Shown: positions 1 through 7,069, counted from the stretch's first letter. The stretch: DNA of 13,773 bases from Alphaproteobacteria bacterium (GCA_006226225.1 SBHI01000199.1:1-13773), one strand, 5' to 3'. Made by a program: numbers and translations. Notes: generated by a model from the sequence alone, not told the origin.

Positions 1-93
1 ATAACCGCAGGCGCGGCAGCAAGACCGCTGAATAAAATGGACAACGTTAAAAAAGCTGTGCGTTTGAATTTTCCTGTCGACATAACCAGATAA
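1..93 (+). CDS. C-terminal tail of an unidentified gene (partial, cut by window start)
   Basis: Frame 1 is open from the first base to a TAA at 91-93 and gives a 30-residue tail beginning ITAGAAARPLNKMDNV and ending in PVDITR. Codon choice (GCG, GCA, CCG, CTG) is compatible with neighbouring genes, but 30 residues are too few to assign a family. It could be a chance open frame. No terminator hairpin follows the stop, so if real it might be read through towards the secreted protein gene about 140 nt downstream. Confidence 0.35.
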   Translation: MTAGAAARPLNKMDNVKKAVRLNFPVDITR

Positions 94-230
94 CCTGCCT
101 TTTCCATTAAATTATACGGGAAACTTCTTAACTGCCGATGAATCCGCAGATTGACAGGGTTATTTGCTTTTACAGGGCGTTTATGATATTATGTAACATA
201 CTTAGCGGTAAAAGAGGATAGGGCTGAAAC

Positions 231-1154
231 ATGCTCAGAAAAATTTTTCGTACCACATTATTGGCAGGTGTTTCGGCACTGACCCTTGGCGCAGGCGCAG
301 CAAATGCGCAAAACATTCATTTTGACGAATCGCGCCTGACAGACCTGACGACCACATTTCAGGATATTTGTGTGCCGCAAACCAATCTTTCTGCTCAAAA
401 CTCTGTCACAATGGTACAACAGCAAACAGCCGAGCAAGCTTTGTTCGCTCTGCGTAGCAGCCGGATGGCAACGACGTTCCTGGACGAACAAGGCGATGAA
501 GTCTGCTTGTCCGGTTATGACGTTCCGGTTCAGGTCGACCGCGGCGGTATGCCGATTATTCCGGGTGAACGCATTCAGAAAAACCAGATTGCGCAAACAG
601 CCTTGCTGATGGTGGACAAGCTGGTTAACGGTGATTTAAATCTGCGCGGTTATCCCGAAAGCGGCAACTGGCGGCCGCGTACGGTTGATGACCATTTCCG
701 GATGGCCGTCCGCATTGCGATGACGGCGGAAATTTTGCAGGAGATGAAGGACGGCGGCTATCCCGATGCCTTTAATGCTGCGACACAGTCACGCTATGGC
801 AATGTTTTCAAAGCCTTTGGTAATGGCGAGAACAATCTGGGCAGTAACGCCTATGACGGTACGGCACATGTGCGCGCCATTCGTGAATATTTCCGCAGTC
901 ACTACCGCACCCCGCATCTGGGACATTATTCCGAATTTGGTGGCATCCGCGGAGAAAACATCTACGGTAATACGCAGCCCGCACCGCAAGCCTCTCTAAA
1001 AAGTCTGTACGGCATGGGTGAGCGCCCCGATAAGCCCAATATTTTTCAGGCCACCTTCCTTGAAACAGGTTTTAACCTGCATTATTTCCTACAAGCCGCA
1101 CAGCCGCATAATCCGGTTTTCTCTCCTTATGGCGGGCATAATCGCCAACATTAA
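231..1154 (+). CDS. secreted (periplasmic) protein of unknown function
   Basis: I do not recognise this 307-residue protein. Its first 26 residues form a clear Sec signal peptide: basic n-region MLRK, hydrophobic core around residues 9-22, and an ANA cleavage motif before Q27. The mature protein has only two cysteines (C47, C92), which could form one disulfide in the periplasm. The C-terminal third is rich in His, Tyr, Gly and Asn (HLGHYSEFGG around residue 230; tail GGHNRQH), but there is no HExxH or other catalytic signature. A purine-rich AAAGAGGA at 211-218 can serve as ribosome binding site for the ATG at 231. The prpD-like gene starts 71 nt downstream, so an operon is possible but a weak internal promoter is also visible. 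The export call is firm and the function is unknown. Confidence 0.8.
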   Translation: MLRKIFRTTLLAGVSALTLGAGAANAQNIHFDESRLTDLTTTFQDICVPQTNLSAQNSVTMVQQQTAEQALFALRSSRMATTFLDEQGDEVCLSGYDVPVQVDRGGMPIIPGERIQKNQIAQTALLMVDKLVNGDLNLRGYPESGNWRPRTVDDHFRMAVRIAMTAEILQEMKDGGYPDAFNAATQSRYGNVFKAFGNGENNLGSNAYDGTAHVRAIREYFRSHYRTPHLGHYSEFGGIRGENIYGNTQPAPQASLKSLYGMGERPDKPNIFQATFLETGFNLHYFLQAAQPHNPVFSPYGGHNRQH

Positions 1155-1159
1155 AATTC

Positions 1160-1188
1160 TTGTTCTTTGCTTTCCCTGCCGCTAGAGT
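1160..1188 (+). promoter_or_regulatory. weak candidate sigma70 promoter for the prpD-like gene
   Basis: A TTGTTC (1160-1165) and TAGAGT (1183-1188) pair with a 17-nt spacer lies in the short gap before prpD. Each box matches the consensus only partly (3/6 and 4/6), so this may be chance. Confidence 0.25.
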
Positions 1189-1225
1189 GTTCCTGAAAAA
1201 GGATAAACAGCGAAGGAACAAGCAG

Positions 1226-2722
1226 ATGCAACTTCACAGCGTGCGCGTTTATAAAGAGGCCGAAGGTCTTGCCAAGCAGGAACAACTGGCATGGAAAATG
1301 GCAAAAGTCGCCGCCGACCCCGTTGCTGTTGATGACGATGTCACGGAAATGATCATCAACCGTATGATTGATAATGCCTCCGTTGCCGCAGCCTCTTTAA
1401 ACCGCGACCCGGTTGTCACTGCCCGCGCGCAGGCACTGGATCATGCCCGCCAAGGCGGCGCAAATGTGTTCGGCCTGCCGATGGGTCACGGTGTTAGTGC
1501 CGAATGGGCAGCCTGGGCAAACGGTACCGCCGTTCGCGAGCTGGACTACCATGATACGTTTCTGGCGGCTGATTATTCGCACCCCGCTGATAACATTCCG
1601 CCGCTTTTGGCGGTTGCACAACAGACCCTGCGTAGCGGTGAATCCTTGATCCGTGGCCTTGCCACAGCTTACGAGCTGCATGTCGCTCTGGTAAAGGCTA
1701 TCTGCCTGCACAAACATAAAATCGACCATATCGCACATCTTTGCCCCGCCGCCGCGGCCGGAATCGGTACAATGATGGGACTGGACACCGAACTGATTTA
1801 CCAATCCATCCAACAGGCGCTGCATGTCAGTTGTACAACACGCCAATCACGCAAAGGCGCGATTTCCAGCTGGAAAGCATTTGCCCCCGCACATGCCGGT
1901 AAACTGGCGATTGAAGCCGTTGACCGCTGTATGCGCGGCGAAGGCGCACCGTCACCGATTTACGAAGGCGAGGACAGCGTCATTGCATGGATGCTGGACG
2001 GGCCGGATGCGCTGTATCAAGTGCCTCTGCCGGATGAAGGCGAGGCCAAACGTGCTATTCTTGAAACCTATACCAAAGAACATTCCGCAGAATATCAAAG
2101 TCAGGCACTGATTGATCTGGCCGCGCGCATGGGCGAGAAGATCGATGATTTCGACAAGGTCGAGGATGTACTGATCCATACCAGCCATCATACCCATTAC
2201 GTGATCGGTACCGGTGCGGGCGACCCGCAGAAAATGGATCCGAAAGCCAGCCGCGAAACGCTGGATCACAGCATCATGTATATTTTCGCCGTCGCGTTGC
2301 AGGATGGAACATGGCATCATGTCAATTCCTACGCGCCTGAGCGGGCCCAGCGTGAAGATACGGTCAAATTGTGGCAAAAAGTCCGCACGGTCGAAGATCC
2401 GGAATGGACGAAACGCTATCACGATCCCGATCCGCAAAAGAAAGCCTTTGGCGGACGTGTCGAGATCACGATGAAAGACGGCAGCAAAATCACGGACGAG
2501 CTTGGCGTTGCCAATGCCCACCCTGCCGGTGCGCGTCCCTTCAAGCGAGAAAACTATATCGATAAATTCCGCATGTTGTGTGAAAACGTCATTGCAGAGG
2601 AAGAACAAAACCGCTTCCTTGATCTAGTTCAGCGCCTCCCCGAACTGGGCGAGGAAGAACTGCGCGGGCTGACCATTCAATGCCCCGATGATCTTGAAAA
2701 AGGCAAAAAGGGCTTATTTTAA
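1226..2722 (+). CDS. prpD: MmgE/PrpD family 2-methylcitrate dehydratase
   Basis: This is a PrpD-type dehydratase of 498 residues, the usual length for PrpD (about 480-505). PrpD dehydrates 2-methylcitrate to 2-methyl-cis-aconitate in the cytosolic methylcitrate cycle that removes propionyl-CoA. Family signatures are visible: ELDYHDTF followed by SHPADNIPPLL near residues 105-128, and RETLDHSIMYIFAVALQDG in the C-terminal half. The reading frame is open further upstream to a TTG at 1160, but the ATG at 1226 has a good AAGGA (1213-1217) eight bases away and its product begins like other PrpDs, so I use it. No prpB, prpC or acnD is nearby, so the gene is detached from the usual prp operon; the partners must lie elsewhere, or it acts on another substrate of the MmgE/PrpD family. 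Confidence 0.85.
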   Translation: MQLHSVRVYKEAEGLAKQEQLAWKMAKVAADPVAVDDDVTEMIINRMIDNASVAAASLNRDPVVTARAQALDHARQGGANVFGLPMGHGVSAEWAAWANGTAVRELDYHDTFLAADYSHPADNIPPLLAVAQQTLRSGESLIRGLATAYELHVALVKAICLHKHKIDHIAHLCPAAAAGIGTMMGLDTELIYQSIQQALHVSCTTRQSRKGAISSWKAFAPAHAGKLAIEAVDRCMRGEGAPSPIYEGEDSVIAWMLDGPDALYQVPLPDEGEAKRAILETYTKEHSAEYQSQALIDLAARMGEKIDDFDKVEDVLIHTSHHTHYVIGTGAGDPQKMDPKASRETLDHSIMYIFAVALQDGTWHHVNSYAPERAQREDTVKLWQKVRTVEDPEWTKRYHDPDPQKKAFGGRVEITMKDGSKITDELGVANAHPAGARPFKRENYIDKFRMLCENVIAEEEQNRFLDLVQRLPELGEEELRGLTIQCPDDLEKGKKGLF

Positions 2723-2754
2723 ATTTTTTAGACAGAACAAATGTCACATATAGA

Positions 2755-2779
2755 AAAGGCCCTGCAATGCAGGGCCTTT
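2755..2779. terminator. bidirectional terminator between convergent genes
   Basis: A perfect 11-bp inverted repeat (arms 2755-2765 and 2769-2779) with a 3-nt loop lies 33 nt after the prpD stop and 31 nt after the stop of the leftward 314-residue gene. A-runs and T-runs flank both sides, although the T-tails are short. Confidence 0.85.
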
Positions 2780-2809
2780 CCTTGTATCCGGTATTTTAGG
2801 ACGGGTTTC

Positions 2810-3754
2810 TTAGAAACCGCCGCCCAGCTTTTTGTTACCGCCGCCGAAGCCTTTGCTCGGAGGGGTCGCCGGACCTTTTTTGTCGTCATTTCCGAAGAAA
2901 TCACCACCAAGGCCGGGGCCGCTGTTGCCGCCTGCACCCGGACCGATACCCGGAGGCGTGATGTCAACATCAACGGCTTTCAACGTGTTTGTATCTTTAT
3001 CAACTTCGACGCGGACGCCGACATCAATGACTTTCGAGACATCGTTGAACGCTTCAACAAACATGTCATCCAGTTTGCTGTCAATGCCGCGTACGGCTGA
3101 TGCAAAGTCGATTTTGTTTTTCGCAGCATCTTTACCGCCAACCATCATCAGTTTCTGTTCGGGCGGCAGTTGTTTGGCCATATCAGCCAGCGAACGCATG
3201 CCACCGACCATAACAGCCAGATTAGCGCGTTTGCTGTCATCGGACATACCGGCGATTTTTGACGTTTGCTCGCTCGGATATGCTTCCATGTCCAGAATTT
3301 CAGCAACGATGCCGGAAATTTTATCGCCCAGACCTTGTTTGATCTCTTCGTAATCTTTCGGCGAACGAACCGTTTCCAGAACCAGAATGGCGCTGACCAC
3401 GTTTTCAGCACTTGCATCGCTTTCCGCGACAACTTTTGCCGGACCGACAACACGGGCGAGGAAATCAACATCGCGCGTTGCCATCAGCTGGTTCTCGATT
3501 TGGTCTTTAATCTGGTTTGCAACCTGTTTTTGTTGCTTTTTCAACTGTTTGAGCTGCTCTTCATTGTACTGACCGCTCATTTTGATCATGTCAAACTGCT
3601 GGTTCAGCTGCGCATCAATGCTTTTATGCGCCATTTTCAGCTCTTCATCAAAGCGGCGAACATGCGACTTGACGCCGAACTCGTAGGCTTTCTTGATAGT
3701 TTCATTTTCAGGCAACCCGGTATTTTCGAATGCCAAGGATGATTTCATGTTCAT
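2810..3754 (-). CDS. conserved-looking protein of unknown function; coiled coil, helical core, Gly-rich tail
   Basis: This 314-residue protein is unrecognised. It has no signal peptide or membrane segment. Residues about 36-92 are rich in Lys, Gln and Glu with heptad-like spacing and probably form a long helix or coiled coil (for example QLKQLKKQQKQVANQIKDQI). Residues about 100-200 are helical, and the order of hydrophobic helices there (AENVVSAILVLETV; EEIKQGLGDKISGIVAEIL; SDDSKRANLAVMV) recalls the HD domain of Rel/SpoT enzymes, but without the His-Asp pair. Residues about 268-314 are a disordered Gly/Pro/Lys tail ending KKLGGGF. The start has an excellent AGGAGG (3768-3763) eight bases before the ATG; a second ATG lies two codons inside. 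It is separated by about 200 nt from the gene behind it and has its own candidate promoter. Confidence 0.85.
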   Translation of the reverse strand: MNMKSSLAFENTGLPENETIKKAYEFGVKSHVRRFDEELKMAHKSIDAQLNQQFDMIKMSGQYNEEQLKQLKKQQKQVANQIKDQIENQLMATRDVDFLARVVGPAKVVAESDASAENVVSAILVLETVRSPKDYEEIKQGLGDKISGIVAEILDMEAYPSEQTSKIAGMSDDSKRANLAVMVGGMRSLADMAKQLPPEQKLMMVGGKDAAKNKIDFASAVRGIDSKLDDMFVEAFNDVSKVIDVGVRVEVDKDTNTLKAVDVDITPPGIGPGAGGNSGPGLGGDFFGNDDKKGPATPPSKGFGGGNKKLGGGF

Positions 3755-3817
3755 GGGTCTTCCCTCCTCTTTCTTTTCAGGTAACGCGCTTTTTAAAACA
3801 TTTCTGCCCGTCCGGTT

Positions 3818-3826
3818 TTTATATCA
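3818..3826 (-). promoter_or_regulatory. candidate extended -10 promoter for the 314-residue protein gene
   Basis: On the minus strand TGATATAAA (3826-3818) fits a TGnTATAAT-like extended -10, with no convincing -35. It would give a 5' leader of about 55 nt before the ATG at 3754. The rest of the 207-nt gap is AT-rich without a clear terminator for the gene behind it. Confidence 0.3.
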
Positions 3827-3961
3827 AAACAAGCGGAAAACCCTTAAAAAGCCCGATTCTTTTTCGGTTTTATGTTATTTAGAGAGAAGGCTAGCATGCC
3901 ATCTTAGGGAAAACAAGATTTTTTTACGAAAAATTAACTATTCGCGTAAGGGCTGGAAAAA

Positions 3962-4648
3962 TCAGAATTTTCCGCCGCACATTTTTGACAAACGGTCATA
4001 TTCCTGTTTTGTGTCAATTGCCTGCTGACGGGCGCGTTGATCCCGGTTCATATCTTCGATCACGGCCGCAATTTTGTGATTGACCATCTGCATCATATCC
4101 GCCTGAATACTTTCCCTCTGGTTGGAGGGGCCGGGCCCAACAACACCGATGCGCCTGACCTCATTCATGACAGCTGTTTTGATTTTCGGCGCATATTCGC
4201 GCGCCAGTCTGCGCCCGACATCAACATGCTTCATTTCATGATCCAAAGTCGAGCGGTAACGGCATTTGTTCTGCAATTGTTCGCGGGCCAGATAAACCGT
4301 CGGCATCGTGCGAATGGTAACAGAAATGGTCTCAAAATACAGACAGCTTGTCTTAAGAACCGGATGCGTTGCGGAACCGACGGCAGCCTGCATAGAAAAA
4401 TAGGTCTGACTGTCCGTCAATCCTGTCACACGCGTTTGCACATTGGCACCATAGGGCGAGATGGTATCAATGTGAAAATTTTGTAATTCTGCGTAACTTC
4501 TGGAGGTATCGTATTTTACAGGAACATCATCGATCGTAATATGAATTGCGGGGCTTGAGCGGTATTCATTACACGACATCATCGCCGCCACAGGAGCGAG
4601 ATAATCCCGAAAATCCGGCTGTACAACAATCGTTGGGTCAAAAAACAT
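3962..4648 (-). CDS. HExxH metallopeptidase-like protein (DUF922-like pattern)
   Basis: The 228-residue product carries LDHEMKHVDVGRRLAREY at residues 135-152. This holds a HExxH zinc-binding helix (H137, E138, H141) set in a context resembling DUF922-type small metalloproteases. A third metal ligand cannot be identified by eye. There are four cysteines (C26, C102, C129, C224), suggestive of a secreted protein, yet neither the ATG at 4648 nor the overlapping TTG at 4651 gives a signal peptide, and the frame closes at 4699 without another start. The N-terminus therefore remains uncertain. The C-terminal 50 residues are polar and helical. No strong Shine-Dalgarno is visible; GGGAAACAGG lies upstream. 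It follows the COQ9 gene on the same strand after a gap of about 80 nt. Peptidase activity is inferred only from the motif. Confidence 0.72.
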   Translation of the reverse strand: MFFDPTIVVQPDFRDYLAPVAAMMSCNEYRSSPAIHITIDDVPVKYDTSRSYAELQNFHIDTISPYGANVQTRVTGLTDSQTYFSMQAAVGSATHPVLKTSCLYFETISVTIRTMPTVYLAREQLQNKCRYRSTLDHEMKHVDVGRRLAREYAPKIKTAVMNEVRRIGVVGPGPSNQRESIQADMMQMVNHKIAAVIEDMNRDQRARQQAIDTKQEYDRLSKMCGGKF

Positions 4649-4728
4649 CAATGCCGCCTGTTTCCCGTTTTGAACCGCTAAAAACGGTCTTTCTTGTTAT
4701 ATTTTAAACGGAAAAGCTTGCAGATTGC

Positions 4729-5349
4729 TTAATGACGGTCTTCTTCACGGTGAAAAACCGACGCGCCGGCCTTTTTCACTTTTCCAACCGCCTTGCCAAA
4801 AGACAGCACATTTTCAATGCGGTTGTGCAGAAATTTTTCCGTATCTTCATGATTTTCCGATTCGTCGCGAAGCCAGAATGCCGTTGTTGTTGCAAGCACA
4901 CCGGATAACAGCATCCTTTTCGTGTAATGATTGTAATCCGTTGCTGTGTCTCCCGCCAGAAACCATATCTGATCCGCCGTATGCCACAGCATTTTCGGCA
5001 CATGCCGCCCCCTGAGCGGGGAAGAGGACATAAAGCGTACGGAGTTTTTTACCGCCTGTTTATGCGGCAGCAATACATCCAGCCTTGTCTTCACAGCTGT
5101 AAATATTTTCTCACGTATTTTCAAAGAACCAAATGCCTTCATCGCCGCGATTTTTTCCGTCATGCGGCGGTCGGCCCAATCCGAAAAATACAGTGCCGTA
5201 TCAAGGGCATCGCGGAATTCCGCATATTTTCCTTCATCCTGCAGCTGTTTGAACACAGTTTCAGACCATCCGTCAAATCCGAAAACAGGAAGGAGTTCCA
5301 ATAACGCCTTATCCTTGTTTTCCGCTTTTTTATCACTCTTTTTTTTCAT
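4729..5349 (-). CDS. COQ9 family protein (ubiquinone biosynthesis)
   Basis: The 206-residue protein is a COQ9-family member. In mitochondria COQ9 binds quinone intermediates and lipids and presents them to the hydroxylase COQ7; alphaproteobacterial homologues are presumed to help ubiquinone synthesis at the inner membrane. The family signature AGDTATDYNHYTKRMLLSG lies at residues 132-150, followed by the hydrophobic VLATTTAFWLRD, matching the COQ9 C-terminal helices. The N-terminal part has the typical FDGWSE motif (residues 25-30) in a TetR-like helical region. The frame also allows a GTG three codons earlier (5358); neither start has a strong Shine-Dalgarno, so I use the ATG. It is divergent from the PAS-GGDEF gene. 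The family call is secure and the exact role in bacteria is inferred from the eukaryotic protein. Confidence 0.9.
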   Translation of the reverse strand: MKKKSDKKAENKDKALLELLPVFGFDGWSETVFKQLQDEGKYAEFRDALDTALYFSDWADRRMTEKIAAMKAFGSLKIREKIFTAVKTRLDVLLPHKQAVKNSVRFMSSSPLRGRHVPKMLWHTADQIWFLAGDTATDYNHYTKRMLLSGVLATTTAFWLRDESENHEDTEKFLHNRIENVLSFGKAVGKVKKAGASVFHREEDRH

Positions 5350-5389
5350 TCTGCCCACAGATTCTATTTACCTTGTTGAGATTACCGCT

Positions 5390-5395
5390 ATTATA
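5390..5395 (-). promoter_or_regulatory. candidate -10 box in the COQ9 / PAS-GGDEF divergent promoter region
   Basis: The minus strand reads TATAAT at 5395-5390, placed to serve the COQ9 gene, but its -35 is poor. The same site sits in the near-palindrome CTATTATAG, so the plus strand also shows a TATAGT for the PAS gene. This is weak evidence. Confidence 0.3.
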
Positions 5396-5467
5396 GTGAT
5401 AAATTCCCGCTTGATGGAATAAGAAGAAAATAAATTTTTCGGCAATCCGGAACGAGGGCAAGAAAAT

Positions 5468-6385
5468 ATGTTCGGTTTAGGTTCTACCGTTGAAGAAATA
5501 TCGAAACAGATTTTAATCCTGCACGAGGATGCCATCCTCGTTTTCGACCACTCCATGCGTGTCGTTTTTGCCAACCACGCCGCAGAATCCATTTTCGGTT
5601 ACACGCAAAAACAAATCGTTGATCTGCCGCTGAACGCTTTTATCCCTGACCGCTTCCACATGCAGCACGGCGTTTTTGTTGATGAGTTCGCACATAGCGA
5701 TAGCCGCGTCAAACATATGGGAGAGCGAACCCGCAAAATTATCGGCAAGCGCAGTGATGCCAGCGAATTTTACGCCACCGTCACCATTATGCGCCCGCCC
5801 GTCTCCGGAAAGCCATGCTATGTTGCCATTGTCCGCGATCAGAAAATCTCTACCGACAGTGACCGCGAATTACTGCGCATTGCCGCAACAGATCCGCTCA
5901 CCGGTGTGATGAACAAGGATGAGTTCGCTGCCATTGCCGAAAAAGAGGCACTGCGCTCCAAACGTTACAGCCGTCCTTTCTCTGTTGCGATCATTCATAT
6001 TGACGCTTTGGAGAAAATCAACGAGGAACACGGCTATAATGTCGGTGACCGCGCCTTGCAATGGATTGCAAAAATTTGTAGCAATACGCTGCGCAATGTT
6101 GATATTCTTGCCCGCTGGTCTGGCCCAACCTTTGCTGTTCTATTCCCTGAAACACCGCTGGACGGCGCCGAGGTGATTACCCGCCGTCTCGTCAAGCTGG
6201 CTGCCGAAGGCGGTTTTAAACATCAGGAAATGGATATTAAATCCACGATCAGTATCGGGGTGGTCGGTTATGATGACCGTAAAACCCTGCTTGAGGAAGC
6301 CATGCAGAATGCCACGACAGCCTTGGCGGTTGTCATCAAGAACGGCGGCAATGATGTCCATATTTTCGACCACGGTGCCGCATAG
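5468..6385 (+). CDS. PAS domain protein with degenerate GGDEF domain (probable c-di-GMP effector, not a cyclase)
   Basis: The 305-residue cytosolic protein has an N-terminal PAS domain (about residues 14-125, with FGYTQKQIVDLPLNAFIPDRF) and a C-terminal GGDEF-type domain (about 138-302). The GGDEF entry motif TDPLTGVMNK (141-150) and INEEHGYNVGD (184-194) are preserved. The signature loop, however, reads SGPTF (218-222) instead of GGDEF, removing the metal-binding acidic residue, and the first metal ligand of the usual DID motif is His177. Diguanylate cyclase activity is therefore unlikely. The allosteric inhibitory motif RxxD is intact (R209, D212) exactly five residues before the signature, as in PleD-type enzymes, so the domain may bind c-di-GMP as a receptor, as known for PopA in Caulobacter. 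GAGGG (5454-5458) sits nine bases before the ATG. No EAL domain, signal peptide or membrane segment is present. Confidence 0.88.
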   Translation: MFGLGSTVEEISKQILILHEDAILVFDHSMRVVFANHAAESIFGYTQKQIVDLPLNAFIPDRFHMQHGVFVDEFAHSDSRVKHMGERTRKIIGKRSDASEFYATVTIMRPPVSGKPCYVAIVRDQKISTDSDRELLRIAATDPLTGVMNKDEFAAIAEKEALRSKRYSRPFSVAIIHIDALEKINEEHGYNVGDRALQWIAKICSNTLRNVDILARWSGPTFAVLFPETPLDGAEVITRRLVKLAAEGGFKHQEMDIKSTISIGVVGYDDRKTLLEEAMQNATTALAVVIKNGGNDVHIFDHGAA

Positions 6386-6409
6386 AGCCAAATTGCCGAC
6401 ATTTTTGCA

Positions 6410-6438
6410 TTTACTTTGCCAAAAAAAATGCGTATAAA
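6410..6438 (+). promoter_or_regulatory. promoter of tRNA-Phe
   Basis: TTTACT (6410-6415) and TATAAA (6433-6438) are separated by 17 nt, and the predicted start near 6445 lies about 20 nt before the mature tRNA. The -10 box is part of a perfect 8-bp inverted repeat (arms 6431-6438 and 6444-6451). Confidence 0.55.
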
Positions 6439-6465
6439 CCTTTTTTATACGATGTTTCGTGATAT

Positions 6466-6541
6466 GCCCAAGTAGCTCAGTTGGTAGAGCGGAGGACTGA
6501 AAATCCTTGTGTCGGTGGTTCAAATCCGCCCTTGGGCACCA
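6466..6541 (+). tRNA. tRNA-Phe (anticodon GAA), CCA encoded
   Basis: A complete 76-nt cloverleaf folds by eye. The acceptor stem is GCCCAAG/CTTGGGC, the D stem GCTC/GAGC, and the anticodon stem GAGGA/TCCTT with loop CTGAAAA giving anticodon GAA. A 5-nt variable loop GTGTC and T stem GGTGG/CCGCC with loop TTCAAAT follow. Discriminator A and a genomically encoded CCA complete it at 6541. It decodes phenylalanine codons UUC/UUU. Confidence 0.97.
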
Positions 6542-6550
6542 CAACTTCTT

Positions 6551-6584
6551 AAAAAAACAGCCCCTCCTTCGGGGCTGTTTTTTT
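6551..6584. terminator. strong bidirectional terminator for tRNA-Phe and arsI
   Basis: Arms 6551-6564 and 6571-6584 pair perfectly over 14 bp around a 6-nt TCCTTC loop. The GC-rich core is flanked by seven A and seven T, so both directions end in a U-run. It starts ten bases after the tRNA and ends eight bases before the arsI stop codon. Confidence 0.95.
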
Positions 6585-6592
6585 ATTTCCAT

Positions 6593-7069
6593 TTATCCGC
6601 AACAACCCGATGATTTTTCTTTCGGGGCACAGCAACCGGTTTTCTTAAGCTTGCTTTCCGGCACACAACAGGCGCTTTTTTCTTCCTGAATTTTATCAGA
6701 AAACATCTGCGCATCTTCCATTGTGTGATAGGCCTCCCACGCGATTCCGGCAGGGTCTGTTACCCATGATTTATCGGACTTGGCGTAGCAGCAAGTTGTT
6801 TCCCCTTCATCCAGCGCAGCGATTTCAGCCGTCGCGATCTGTCCGCGCAAAGCCTCCAGTTCTTCCGCACTGTCCACTTGAATGCCCAGATGATCAATAC
6901 CACTTTTCCCTGCGCGGGTTGAAATGGCAAAATTCACATGCGGGTCTTCCAGCATCCATTTGGCGTAGTCAGGTTTCATTTTTGACGGCTGCGCACCAAA
7001 CAGCGCATTGTAGAATTTCACGCTTTCGTCAATATTGTCGACACCGACATGTATATGCAGACGTTTCAT
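6593..7069 (-). CDS. arsI: ArsI/CadI-type C-As lyase (vicinal-oxygen-chelate dioxygenase)
   Basis: The 158-residue protein is a VOC/glyoxalase-fold enzyme of the ArsI family, which uses Fe(II) and O2 to cleave the C-As bond of trivalent organoarsenicals such as methylarsenite, releasing As(III). Expected metal ligands are visible: His5 or His7 in LHIHVGV, His60 in GIDHLGIQV, and Glu112 in WEAYHT. The substrate-binding vicinal cysteines are Cys93-Cys94 (TTCCYAKSDKSWVTDPAG). The C-terminus carries three more Cys pairs (C134-C135, C146-C147, C156-C157) in a Lys/Ser-rich tail that could bind arsenic. The ATG at 7069 has AAGGAG eight bases upstream and overlaps the arsR stop as ATGA, so translation is probably coupled; a GTG three codons earlier is less likely. 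No arsM, arsP or efflux gene is in the window. CadI is an older name for similar proteins. Confidence 0.92.
   Translation of the reverse strand: MKRLHIHVGVDNIDESVKFYNALFGAQPSKMKPDYAKWMLEDPHVNFAISTRAGKSGIDHLGIQVDSAEELEALRGQIATAEIAALDEGETTCCYAKSDKSWVTDPAGIAWEAYHTMEDAQMFSDKIQEEKSACCVPESKLKKTGCCAPKEKSSGCCG

Noticed and set aside
151..200. Promoter for the secreted protein gene built on TTGACA at 151-156
   Set aside because: No -10-like hexamer lies 16-18 nt downstream; TATGAT is about 25 nt away.
1952..2608. 218-codon open frame on the minus strand within prpD
   Set aside because: Antisense shadow of a well-supported gene; no family features and no ribosome binding site.
3266..3742. 158-codon plus-strand frame opposite the 314-residue protein
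   Set aside because: The minus-strand frame has the better Shine-Dalgarno and a coherent coiled coil and tail; the plus-strand product is a Phe/Cys-rich shadow.
3844..3870. Terminator hairpin in the gap between the HExxH gene and the 314-residue gene (CCGA...TCGG)
   Set aside because: The stem is only four base pairs; too weak to call.
4200..4270. Metzincin assignment for the HExxH protein
   Set aside because: Metzincins need HExxHxxGxxH; here the Gly is one position late and there is no third His, so only a generic zincin call is justified.
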